This document shows positions 1 to 8,799 of a stretch of DNA of 55,197 bases, in pieces. This stretch comes from Paludibacteraceae bacterium (GTDB lineage: Bacteria > Bacteroidota > Bacteroidia > Bacteroidales > Paludibacteraceae), in assembly GCA_018433525.1 (NCBI GenBank), contig JAHDRA010000001.1:1-55197 (forward strand), written 5' to 3'. A program made the position numbers and the translations under genes. Under the pieces are notes generated by a model. It did no database searches and had not been told where the DNA came from. It saw only the letters and a list, made by a program, of their open reading frames with translations. The number at the start of each line of letters is the position of its first letter. The first letter of the stretch is position 1.

Positions 1-254
1 AAATACTAATAAATACGTTTATTTTTATTCTTATTTTTCGCTTGTTCCAAAAAATTAAAAACAAGGCTATTCCATATCAAAATTTAACCCTTAAACGGGC
101 TGCTTAATATAAAAAAGAAAGTGTCCTTTTGGGACACCCTCGTTAAAAAAACTAATTTTATGAAACCTACATGTATTGCATACACAAACACGAATGAATA
201 TAATAATTCAGACATGTGGGTTCCATCAGACCATTAAAAATAAATTATATTCTG
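1..254. other. Leader region upstream of the glycan-utilisation locus
   Basis: There is no convincing gene here. A small hairpin (GTGTCC, loop TTTTG, GGACAC) lies at 121-137 and is followed by an A-rich stretch, so it could be the end of an upstream transcript or part of the 5' untranslated leader. I see no clear TAnnTTTG promoter box. A 21-base segment at 162-182 recurs with one mismatch inside the IS remnant at 22497-22517. Confidence 0.4.
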
Positions 255-1580
255 ATGAAAAAAAATCTACTTTTGCTGCTCAGTTGCTGCTCCGTTTTAG
301 CAACAGCCCAAGTTTCTTTTACAAGAGTTTGGGAACGTAGCGATTCTGCATATACAGAGACTGGGCTGGAGGCAAATAAAAAACCTCTCTATTTTGATGA
401 CATGAATACAAGGGGCATTGCTGTTGGCAATATTAACAGTAATGCGGGTATGGTTGAGCGTGTTTTTTTAGTAAGTCGTAATGTACTTGGCAATGTGGTT
501 CGTGTTTTGGATGTAACCACAGGAGCCGATGTAAAATCATTAGATATGACCAATGTAACAGGTGGCGGTTTTATTATAAGCGATGCAGGAGTTACCGAAG
601 ATGGCGTTTTATTAGTCTCGAATTGTACACACAGCAGTTCTGGCCCATTTAAAATTTACAAATGGGATAATGAAGATGCGGCACCATCTGTTGCTATTTC
701 TTATCCATCGGGTTCGGCTCGTTATGGCGATAAAATTACAGTTACGGGAAAATATAGCGATGGAACTGCCCGTATTTACGCGATCGCTGGAGGTGTACTT
801 TCTAATTACAAAGTTCAATATTTTGGCATGGAAGAAGTAAATGGGACATGGCAATTTAAACAAACGCCCGATGAACTGAATACATCCATTAATGCTGTCA
901 GTTCAAATTTTCACCAGATAAATCCGGGACCAGATGGTGGTTATTATTTCCGTTCGGTAGGATTAAGTAATTTTCAACAGATTAAATCAGATTTTACTGC
1001 AAATATTGGAAATACACCCTTCCCAACAACAATGCCTCAAGGTGGAACCGCTCCTGTTTTTATTAAAACGGTAGGTGGCTTCGATTATGCCTGTTACCTG
1101 CAATACGGCAGTCATGCAACTTATGCCGCTCCTGCTAATAACAGAATTCAGGTGATAAAAATTGATCGTTTAATGGGAATAACCAGTGCAACTGTTCTAA
1201 CATCTTCGCCTTCATTTGGGAAACTTGCTCCAGGTAATGGTGCAGGTCATGTTGTGGTGAAACATCAAACCAATGGCGATGTAGATATTTTCGCTTTATC
1301 GACTCAGAACGGTGTTGTCCGTTATCGTCTTTCAGGAGCCGAAATTGGGACAGACATTCGTAAATCTGTTGATAATTTGATAGGAATAAAAGCATTTAGC
1401 GGAAAGATAAGCATTGAAGGTATCAATCCTTCTTCAATCGAATTATTCAACACGCTAGGCCAAAAAATAAAATCGATTTCAAACTCTAACGAGTTGCAAA
1501 CAAGTGGTTTAAAAGGAATTTATATAGTTCAGGTAAAAGCTGGAGGAAAAACAATAAAAACCGAAAAGATCAGTTTGTAG
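255..1580 (+). CDS. Secreted DUF4623-like protein with T9SS sorting domain
   Basis: This is a secreted protein of about 441 residues whose function is not established. I start it at the ATG at 255 because a clean type I signal peptide follows (MKKNLLLLLSCCSVLATAQ); upstream in-frame codons are polar. The body (about residues 20-360) resembles the C-terminal half of the lipoprotein encoded at 11130-12884: both share a 'K-x-W-(D/N)...AAPS...SY...R-x-GDK' stretch, consistent with the DUF4623 family, probably a beta-propeller. The last ~65 residues (SIELFNTLGQKIKSISNSNE ... GIYIVQVKAGGKTIKTEKISL-type ending) are a T9SS type A sorting domain, so the protein should cross the outer membrane and be attached or released at the surface. 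It is the first gene of the locus. It may bind or process the glycan handled by the downstream genes (inference). Confidence 0.75.
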   Translation: MKKNLLLLLSCCSVLATAQVSFTRVWERSDSAYTETGLEANKKPLYFDDMNTRGIAVGNINSNAGMVERVFLVSRNVLGNVVRVLDVTTGADVKSLDMTNVTGGGFIISDAGVTEDGVLLVSNCTHSSSGPFKIYKWDNEDAAPSVAISYPSGSARYGDKITVTGKYSDGTARIYAIAGGVLSNYKVQYFGMEEVNGTWQFKQTPDELNTSINAVSSNFHQINPGPDGGYYFRSVGLSNFQQIKSDFTANIGNTPFPTTMPQGGTAPVFIKTVGGFDYACYLQYGSHATYAAPANNRIQVIKIDRLMGITSATVLTSSPSFGKLAPGNGAGHVVVKHQTNGDVDIFALSTQNGVVRYRLSGAEIGTDIRKSVDNLIGIKAFSGKISIEGINPSSIELFNTLGQKIKSISNSNELQTSGLKGIYIVQVKAGGKTIKTEKISL

Positions 1581-1600
1581 AATTTTCATGTGTCGTGTTT

Positions 1601-3463
1601 ATGCTTAAAAAGTTAGTTTTCATAATTTTTGTTTTATTTCATTTAACTTCTGTTGCGCAAAAAGTGGATGTACTGGTTGTAGGCGGCGGTACAAGTGGTA
1701 CTGCTGCCGGCATCCAGGCTGCTCGAATGGGCGCTCTAACACTTATTGTAGAAGAAACACCCTGGCTTGGAGGAATGCTTACTTCTGCAGGTGTGTCGGC
1801 GATGGATGGAAACCACCAACTTCCTTCGGGCATTTTTGGTGAGTTCATAGATAGTTTGGTGGCACATTACGGCAGTGCCGATGCCCTGAAAACAGGCTGG
1901 GTAAGCAATGTTTTGTTTGAACCAAAAGTGGGAAATGCAATTTTTCAAAAAATGACAAAAACTGAGAAAAAACTAACTGTTTGGCAAAATTCAAAGTTCA
2001 TTTCGGCAACAAAAATTAAACATGGATGGAAAGTAAAGGTGAGTAAAGGCGGTGTAATACAGTCAGTAACTACAAAAATCATGATTGACGCTACCGAGTT
2101 GGGCGATGTAGCCAAACATTGTGGCGTAAAATACGATATTGGGATGGAAGCACGTTCAGTTTGTGGAGAAGATATTGCACCCGAGCAGTCAAACGACATT
2201 ATTCAGGACCTGACTTATGTAATGATTCTGAAAGATTATGGCTTTGATAAAACCATCACAAAGCCTGCGAGTTACGATGCATCATTGTTTTATTGCACAG
2301 CAAAATCATCAAACTGTACCAATCCTAAACCCGGACAAACTCTTTGGCCAAAAGAAAAAATGATGACTTATGGTAAATTACCTAATGGTAAATACATGAT
2401 AAACTGGCCGATAGAAGGAAATGATTTTTATGTTAACATGCTGGAAATGAATGATGCCGAACGTACAGTTGCACTCGAAAAAGCAAAAAACTTTTCGCTT
2501 TGTTACTTGTATTATTTACAAACGGAACTTGGTTTTTCCACTTATGGATTAGACGAAGAACAATTTCCGACTGCCGATCATTTTCCTTTGATTCCTTATC
2601 ATCGCGAGAGTCGGCGTATTCATGGTTTGGTAAGATTTAACGTGAATCACGTTGTAAAACCATTTAGTCAGCCCGAAGCGCTTTACCGAACAGGCATAGC
2701 TGTAGGCGATTATCCGATTGACCATCACCACAACCGTTATCCGGAGTGGAACAAGTTGCCCAATCTGCATTTTTATCCAATTCCGTCCTACAATGTACCG
2801 ATGGGCGCTTTGATACCAAAAGATGTTGATCGACTGATAGTTGCCGAAAAATCGATTTCTGTTTCAAATTTACTTAACGGTTCAACCCGCTTGCAACCAG
2901 TGGTATTGCAAATTGGTCAGGCAGCAGGAGCATTGGCAGCGCTTTCGGTAAAACAGAAAAAAACAATCAGTTCAGTATCGGTGCGCGATGTACAAAGCGA
3001 ACTTCTGAATGCTGATTGTTATTTGCTTCCCTATCTGGATTTACCTAAAACCGATGTCCACTTTAAAGCAGTACAACGCATCGGTTCAACCGGAATTTTG
3101 AAAGGGGTGGGAATGAATGTGGGCTGGAGCAACGAAACATGGTTCCAGTGCGACAGTTTAATTGATGTTGCGGAGTTAAAAGAAGGGCTAAACGATTTTG
3201 AACCGGCTTTCAAATGGAATTCGAAAAGTAACGAACTTTCAATAAAAGAAGCAATTGAATTAGTTGCATCGTTGGCAACTTTTTATAAAATCAAAAATGC
3301 AGATTTTGGAACAATTTCCTCAAACTGGCAAAAAATGCAACTGAATAATTACAACGCCGAACGAAAAATAACACGCAAAGAATTCGCTGTTCTGCTCGAT
3401 ACCTATATTCAACCGTTTTCATTGAAAGATGTGGATATGAAAGGAAGTTATATAAAAAGATGA
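1601..3463 (+). CDS. Secreted FAD-dependent oxidoreductase (FAD_oxidored / PF12831 type)
   Basis: An N-terminal signal peptide (ending ...HLTSVAQ) is followed directly by a Rossmann dinucleotide-binding motif, VLVVGGGTSG (G28, G30, G33), and a downstream acidic EE at the end of the second strand. This is typical of FAD-dependent oxidoreductases of PF12831. A second conserved FAD-family region lies near residues 415-455 (LIVAEKSISVSNLLNGSTR, then GQAAGALAAL). The last ~130 residues (FKAVQRIGSTGILKG ... ITRKEFAVLLD) look like an S-layer-homology-like module. The substrate is unknown; secreted members occur in Bacteroidota polysaccharide loci, sometimes annotated loosely as xanthan lyases. A GTG at 1595 is an alternative start. 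The stop overlaps the start of the next gene (ATGA at 3460-3463), implying translational coupling with the GH92 mannosidase and a shared task. Confidence 0.8.
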   Translation: MLKKLVFIIFVLFHLTSVAQKVDVLVVGGGTSGTAAGIQAARMGALTLIVEETPWLGGMLTSAGVSAMDGNHQLPSGIFGEFIDSLVAHYGSADALKTGWVSNVLFEPKVGNAIFQKMTKTEKKLTVWQNSKFISATKIKHGWKVKVSKGGVIQSVTTKIMIDATELGDVAKHCGVKYDIGMEARSVCGEDIAPEQSNDIIQDLTYVMILKDYGFDKTITKPASYDASLFYCTAKSSNCTNPKPGQTLWPKEKMMTYGKLPNGKYMINWPIEGNDFYVNMLEMNDAERTVALEKAKNFSLCYLYYLQTELGFSTYGLDEEQFPTADHFPLIPYHRESRRIHGLVRFNVNHVVKPFSQPEALYRTGIAVGDYPIDHHHNRYPEWNKLPNLHFYPIPSYNVPMGALIPKDVDRLIVAEKSISVSNLLNGSTRLQPVVLQIGQAAGALAALSVKQKKTISSVSVRDVQSELLNADCYLLPYLDLPKTDVHFKAVQRIGSTGILKGVGMNVGWSNETWFQCDSLIDVAELKEGLNDFEPAFKWNSKSNELSIKEAIELVASLATFYKIKNADFGTISSNWQKMQLNNYNAERKITRKEFAVLLDTYIQPFSLKDVDMKGSYIKR

Positions 3464-5649
3464 TTTCAAAAACAAAAATATTAACTGTTATTTTGCTGAT
3501 AACCTGCCATTTGCAGGCTGTTGATTTCACGCGCTATGTTGATCCAATGATTGGTTCGGACTATCACGGAAACGTGTTTGTGGGAGCAAGCGTGCCGTTT
3601 GGCATGGTGCAATTGGGACCGACAAATATGAGCAAAGGCTGGCACTGGTGTTCGGGGTATCATTATTCCGACAGTACGATCATTGGTTTCGCACATACGC
3701 ATCTGAACGGTACTGGCATTGGCGATTTGGGCGATATTTTGTTTATGCCAACCACAGGAACTCCCACAACATTTAAAGGAACTTTCGACGATTTATCGAA
3801 AGGCTATGTTTCTATATTTTCACATTCCAACGAAAAAGTTCAGCCCGGATATTATTCCGTTCTTTTGCAAAAATACGGCATAAAAGCCGAACTGACAGCT
3901 ACTTCGCGTGTGGGCTATCATCGTTATACTTTCCCTGAAAGTGTAGAATCGAACATCATTATCGATTTGGGCGAAGGAATTGACTGGGATGAACCAACCG
4001 AAACCATGTTGAAACAAATCGATGCGCGCACCATCGAAGGTTATCGTTATTCGCGCGGCTGGGCAAAAAACCAGAAAATATATTTTACGGCTGTTTTTTC
4101 AAAAGACATGAATTTTACAAAAGTGGTAGAACCTGTTTTTCGTCCACGTTCGAATGATAGTATTGATGTGCAAAAAGCGGTTTTAAGTTTTGAAACTAAA
4201 AAAAATGAAGCGGTGGAAGTAAAAGTGGCTATATCGTATGTAAGTTGCAAAAATGCGGCTAATAACCTTATAGCTGAATTGCCAAACTGGAATTTCAAGG
4301 AAACACTAGCTCAGGCTCAGGCAAAATGGAACACTGAATTGTCGAAAATCCGAATTAAAACAAACGACGAAAAAGTGCGTACCATGTTTTACACATCGCT
4401 GTTTCGTACCATGATTTCACCTTCTGACTTTTGCGATGTGAATGGTGATTATCGGGGAGCTGACGGAAAAGTGTACAAAGCAAACGGTTTCGTTCCACAC
4501 ACCATTTTCTCCTTGTGGGATACATACCGAACTTTTCATCCGTTACAAACTATTATCAATCAGAAGCGAACAGCCGACTGGGTTAATTCTTTGCTGGATA
4601 TTACCGAAAAGCAGGGCAGTTTGCCAATCTGGCATTTAGTTGGAAACGAAACGGGTACGATGGTAGGGGTTCATTCCATTCCGGTGATTGTAGATGCGGT
4701 TTTGAAAAATATTGAAAACATTGATGCTGAACGTGCATATAATTTGGTTCGCGGTTTTGAACAACGAAACGACAGAGGATTGAAGTTTGTTCGCGAACAG
4801 GGCTGGATTCCGGCCGATAAAGAAAACTGGTCGGTTTCAAAAGGGCTGGAATATGCTATTGATGATTATGCCATTGCATTGCTGGCTAAACATTTGGGAA
4901 AAGAAGATGATTATCAATTGTTTTCAAAAAGGGCAAAATATTACGCTAATTACTTCGATAAAGAATTGGGATTTATGCGCGGAAAATTAGCTGACGGAAC
5001 ATTCCGCAAGGGATACAATCCTGCGTTTTCGTTGCACGAAGAAGCCGATTATGTAGAAGGAAACGGCTGGCAATATACGTTTTTGGTTCCACACGATGTG
5101 GAAGGACTGATAGAACTTTTTGGTAGTAAACAAAAATTTACGGATAAGTTAGACAGTTTATTTACAGTAAGTTCGGTACTAAACGAAGGCGCTTCGATTG
5201 ATATTTCAGGATTGATTGGTCAGTACGCGCACGGAAACGAACCGAGCCACAGCACTATTTACCTGTATCAATATGTCGACAGAGCCGATAAAACAGCCGA
5301 ACGCGTACGTCAGGTACTGGAGGAAATGTACAAACCCACACCAGCCGGACTTTGCGGCAACGACGATTGTGGACAAATGTCGGCCTGGTACGTAATGTCT
5401 GCTTTGGGCATTTACCCCATGAATCCCGTTAATGGAGAATATGTATTTGGTAGTCCTATTGTGCATAATGCTGTAATTCAGTTGGAAAACGGAAATAAAT
5501 TTATCATTGAGGCCAAGAATAATTCAGAAAAAAACAAATACATTCAATCAGTAAAAATCAACGGAAAAATGGTTTACGGAAAAGCCATTTCTTTCAATCA
5601 GTTAATGAACGGAGGAAAGCTTGAATTTAGAATGAGTGATAAAAAATAA
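3460..5649 (+). CDS. GH92 family alpha-1,2-mannosidase
   Basis: This is a full-length (729 residue) glycoside hydrolase family 92 enzyme: calcium-dependent, inverting exo-alpha-mannosidases that trim N-glycans and mannans. Family hallmarks are the N-terminal 'YVDPMIGSD' and 'GHxHxxGTG-like' (FAHTHLNGTGIGDLGD) segments, the central 'SLWDTYRTFHPL', 'WHLVGNETGTMVG', the catalytic-region 'GNEPSHST', and the C-terminal 'GNDDCGQMSAWYVMSALG'. A signal peptide of about 20 residues has no lipobox, so the enzyme is probably periplasmic. Its first four bases overlap the end of the oxidoreductase gene, and its stop at 5647-5649 lies 4 bp before the SusC start, so the three genes are one transcript. Linkage specificity within GH92 (1,2, 1,3, 1,4, or mannose-1-phosphate) cannot be read from sequence by eye. 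Confidence 0.93.
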   Translation: MISKTKILTVILLITCHLQAVDFTRYVDPMIGSDYHGNVFVGASVPFGMVQLGPTNMSKGWHWCSGYHYSDSTIIGFAHTHLNGTGIGDLGDILFMPTTGTPTTFKGTFDDLSKGYVSIFSHSNEKVQPGYYSVLLQKYGIKAELTATSRVGYHRYTFPESVESNIIIDLGEGIDWDEPTETMLKQIDARTIEGYRYSRGWAKNQKIYFTAVFSKDMNFTKVVEPVFRPRSNDSIDVQKAVLSFETKKNEAVEVKVAISYVSCKNAANNLIAELPNWNFKETLAQAQAKWNTELSKIRIKTNDEKVRTMFYTSLFRTMISPSDFCDVNGDYRGADGKVYKANGFVPHTIFSLWDTYRTFHPLQTIINQKRTADWVNSLLDITEKQGSLPIWHLVGNETGTMVGVHSIPVIVDAVLKNIENIDAERAYNLVRGFEQRNDRGLKFVREQGWIPADKENWSVSKGLEYAIDDYAIALLAKHLGKEDDYQLFSKRAKYYANYFDKELGFMRGKLADGTFRKGYNPAFSLHEEADYVEGNGWQYTFLVPHDVEGLIELFGSKQKFTDKLDSLFTVSSVLNEGASIDISGLIGQYAHGNEPSHSTIYLYQYVDRADKTAERVRQVLEEMYKPTPAGLCGNDDCGQMSAWYVMSALGIYPMNPVNGEYVFGSPIVHNAVIQLENGNKFIIEAKNNSEKNKYIQSVKINGKMVYGKAISFNQLMNGGKLEFRMSDKK

Positions 5650-5653
5650 TGAT

Positions 5654-8600
5654 ATGAAAAAAAATGTAAAACTTTTAATTGTACTGGTATTTCAGTTGTT
5701 CGCATTCGGACAAATAAATGCACAAATTGTAAAAGGAATTGTAACCGACGCAAAAGGTGAAGCCATTATTGGTGCAACTGTTTTGGAAAAAGGAACAAAC
5801 AATGGAACCATTACAAATTTCGATGGAGAATTTACTTTGACTCTTAAAAATGCCAATGCCACTCTCGAAGTATCCTATGTGGGATATGTAAAACAGGAAG
5901 TAAAGATTGCAGGAAAATCGCAGGTTAAAATAACATTGCAGGAAGATACTAAAAATCTGGAAGAAGTTGTTGTGGTTGGCTATGGTGTTCAAAAACGTGC
6001 TTCTATAACAGGTTCGGTTGCAAGTGTTAGCGGAGAAAAACTTGAAAAACTCCCAACCGACAACCTTTCGAATATGTTGGGTGGTAGAGTTGCAGGAGTT
6101 GTTACACGTCAGCAAAGTGGAGTTCCGGGCGAAAACGGCGCTATTATAAGCGTCAGGGGCAGCACCAATGTTCTGGTTTTAGTCGATGGCGTGGAACGAG
6201 ATTTTCAAAATCTTGATCCTACCGAAATTGAGACATTTACAGTTTTGAAAGATGCTGCTTCAACAGCTGTTTACGGAGTAAGAGGAGGTAATGGTGTAAT
6301 ACTGGTTACAACAAGACGCGGAAAAGATGCAGATAAAATTTCTGTATCATACGATGGTTTGTTCACTGCTTCTACAAATACAAATTTCCCGAAATTCCTG
6401 AACGGACCTGAATACGCATATTATCACAACAAAGCAAAAACGCTTGATGGACAGCCAATTGAATTTGATGAGCAACGTATTGGGTACATAACCAACGGAA
6501 ACGACCCACAAGGAATCTGGGGAAATACCGATTGGTTTAAACTAATTTTTAAACCCTATGCCCCGGGTATTAATCATAAATTGAATGTTACAGGTGGTAA
6601 CGATAAATATAAATTTTTTGTAGGTGGAAGTTACTTAAAGCAAGATGGAATTATCGACAAAGTAACTTTCGATCGATACAATTTGCGTTCGAATCTGGAT
6701 GTAAAATTCACCAACGACCTCACATTTAAAGTGGATATCGCAGGCAGATTGGAACACAAAAATCAACCCGGAGTTACACCGGGAGCCGCCGACCCGAGTG
6801 CTTCAACTGCAAATGGTGGGGCTACCATGGGTTATAAAAACATCGTTTATTACACCATAGCAGCTGCTCCTGTTGTTCGTCCGAAAATGCCCGATGGCAC
6901 ATACATTGGTTATCAGAATCCATTGATTGCCCGCGATGAATCCGGATTCAGAGACAATCAGAATAAACGGGTTGAAACAACATTAGGACTGTCTTATGAT
7001 GCAGGAAAATTATTAAAAGGTTTGAAATTGAGCACAAATTTCAGTTATGATTTTCAGAACGCATTTTCAAAATCGTTTATTTTGCCTTGCGAACAGGTTA
7101 CACCAGTATATAGTACCGGATTGGGAGTAGGCTCGGTTCAACAGGTAATTTACGGTATGTCGCCTCACCGAAGCGAGGGAATAAATGAACTTACTGATGC
7201 AGCTTCCTATTTTTCGCGATACAACTTTCAGGCAATTGTTAACTACGCCAATAAATTCGGGAAACACGATGTTAGCGCTGATATTGCGTGGGAACAATCA
7301 GGTGCGTATTCAAATTCGTTTTACGGAACTGTGGAAAACCTGCCTCTAACTGACTTACCTGAATTAAGCTTTGGCACAACTTATCCTACAAAACCGGTGT
7401 ATGGCGGCAGCGCTCAATCGGGGAAAGCCGGCATGGTAACCCGCTTGAATTATGCTTTTGCTGAAAAATATATGTTGCAATTAACAAGTCGTACCGATTG
7501 GTCATCATCATTTTTGGGAAATAATAAATTCGGATTTTTCCCCGGCGTATCGGTTGGATGGCGAGTATCGGAAGAGAGTTTTATGAAAAACAAACTTTCT
7601 TTTCTCGAAAGTCTGAAACTTCGTTTCTCGTGGGGAGTTTTGGGTAATGATGTAGTAAGTGCTGCAAGTTATGTTGAGAATTATGCCCTGACTTCTACCG
7701 CAACTGTTGTTTTTGGCGACAACGGCTACCAGAGCATCAGTCCGGTAAATGTGCCCAATAAGGATTTAAAATGGGAAAAAATTACCACTTACAACGGTGG
7801 TTTCGAATCAGTATTCTGGCATGGATTGCTTTCGTTAGAGTTTGATGCTTACTACAAACTCCGCGAAGATATTCTCGGACCAGCTCCATCAATTTATCCA
7901 CCATCCATTGGCAGTAATTATCCTACGAATGTGAATTATGGAACAATTGATACACGGGGTTTTGAAATTGTACTCGGACACAGAAAAAAAATCAGTAAAG
8001 ACCTGAATTATTCGGTAAACGGAACTTTTACGTATGCCGACAACAGATATGTAAAATGGAATCAAAGCCCCAATACTCCGAAAAACCTGCTGGTTATTGG
8101 AAATTCACCCGGAGCAATTTATGGTTATATGTCCGAAGGTTTATATCAGGATGCAGATGAGTTAAGATACGCGCCAAAAATGTCGGACGAAGTGCGTTTA
8201 GGCGATATCAAATACAAAGATTTTAACGGAGATGGAAAAATTGACAATTCCGACCGCGTACTGATTGCTAATAGTAGTGTACCAAAAATAAATTATGGTT
8301 TAAATTTCGATATGCAATACAAAGATTTTGACCTCATGATGTTTTTTCAGGGTGCAGCTATCAGCGATGTAATGCTCTCAGGAACATATTCTGCATTAGG
8401 ATATGCCGATGGTACATTTTTTACTCAGATATTTAAGTGGGGTTCGAATCCTCCAAAATATCTTGCCGAAGGCAGTTGGACTCCGGAAAACAGAAATGCC
8501 AAATATCCGCGATTGTCAACTCAGACGAGTGCGAACAATGCTTCAATAAGCGATTTCTGGAAGCGGGATGCTTCGTATATTCGACTGAAAAATGCTCAGA

Positions 8601-8788
8601 TAGGCTACAACCTGCCATCAAAAACTGTAAAGAAAATAAAACTCGATGGTGTGAAAATTTATCTTTCAGGTACAAACCTGTTTACTTTTTCAAAACTTAA
8701 ATATATCGATCCTGAAGCGCCAAGTGTGAATAACGGATATTATCCGCAACAAAGAGTGTATTCTGTAGGATTAAACGTTAAACTGTAA
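5654..8788 (+). CDS. SusC-like TonB-dependent outer-membrane glycan transporter
   Basis: The protein (about 1044 residues) forms the outer-membrane barrel that imports oligosaccharides with its SusD partner. I place the start at 5654 because MKKNVKLLIVLVFQLFAFGQ followed by INAQ is a good signal peptide; an in-frame ATG at 5636 lies inside the GH92 gene. After the signal come a carboxypeptidase-D-regulatory-like domain (IVKGIVTDAKGEAIIGATV ... SYVGY), a TonB box region (EEVVVVGYGVQKR), a plug domain (SVRGSTNVLVLVDG ... VLKDAASTAVYGVRGGNGVI) and a long beta-barrel ending NLFTFSKLKYIDPEAP ... VYSVGLNVKL. These match the SusC/RagA family. It is immediately followed by its SusD partner (11-bp gap). 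Confidence 0.96.
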   Translation: MKKNVKLLIVLVFQLFAFGQINAQIVKGIVTDAKGEAIIGATVLEKGTNNGTITNFDGEFTLTLKNANATLEVSYVGYVKQEVKIAGKSQVKITLQEDTKNLEEVVVVGYGVQKRASITGSVASVSGEKLEKLPTDNLSNMLGGRVAGVVTRQQSGVPGENGAIISVRGSTNVLVLVDGVERDFQNLDPTEIETFTVLKDAASTAVYGVRGGNGVILVTTRRGKDADKISVSYDGLFTASTNTNFPKFLNGPEYAYYHNKAKTLDGQPIEFDEQRIGYITNGNDPQGIWGNTDWFKLIFKPYAPGINHKLNVTGGNDKYKFFVGGSYLKQDGIIDKVTFDRYNLRSNLDVKFTNDLTFKVDIAGRLEHKNQPGVTPGAADPSASTANGGATMGYKNIVYYTIAAAPVVRPKMPDGTYIGYQNPLIARDESGFRDNQNKRVETTLGLSYDAGKLLKGLKLSTNFSYDFQNAFSKSFILPCEQVTPVYSTGLGVGSVQQVIYGMSPHRSEGINELTDAASYFSRYNFQAIVNYANKFGKHDVSADIAWEQSGAYSNSFYGTVENLPLTDLPELSFGTTYPTKPVYGGSAQSGKAGMVTRLNYAFAEKYMLQLTSRTDWSSSFLGNNKFGFFPGVSVGWRVSEESFMKNKLSFLESLKLRFSWGVLGNDVVSAASYVENYALTSTATVVFGDNGYQSISPVNVPNKDLKWEKITTYNGGFESVFWHGLLSLEFDAYYKLREDILGPAPSIYPPSIGSNYPTNVNYGTIDTRGFEIVLGHRKKISKDLNYSVNGTFTYADNRYVKWNQSPNTPKNLLVIGNSPGAIYGYMSEGLYQDADELRYAPKMSDEVRLGDIKYKDFNGDGKIDNSDRVLIANSSVPKINYGLNFDMQYKDFDLMMFFQGAAISDVMLSGTYSALGYADGTFFTQIFKWGSNPPKYLAEGSWTPENRNAKYPRLSTQTSANNASISDFWKRDASYIRLKNAQIGYNLPSKTVKKIKLDGVKIYLSGTNLFTFSKLKYIDPEAPSVNNGYYPQQRVYSVGLNVKL

Positions 8789-8799
8789 AAAATATAGTC

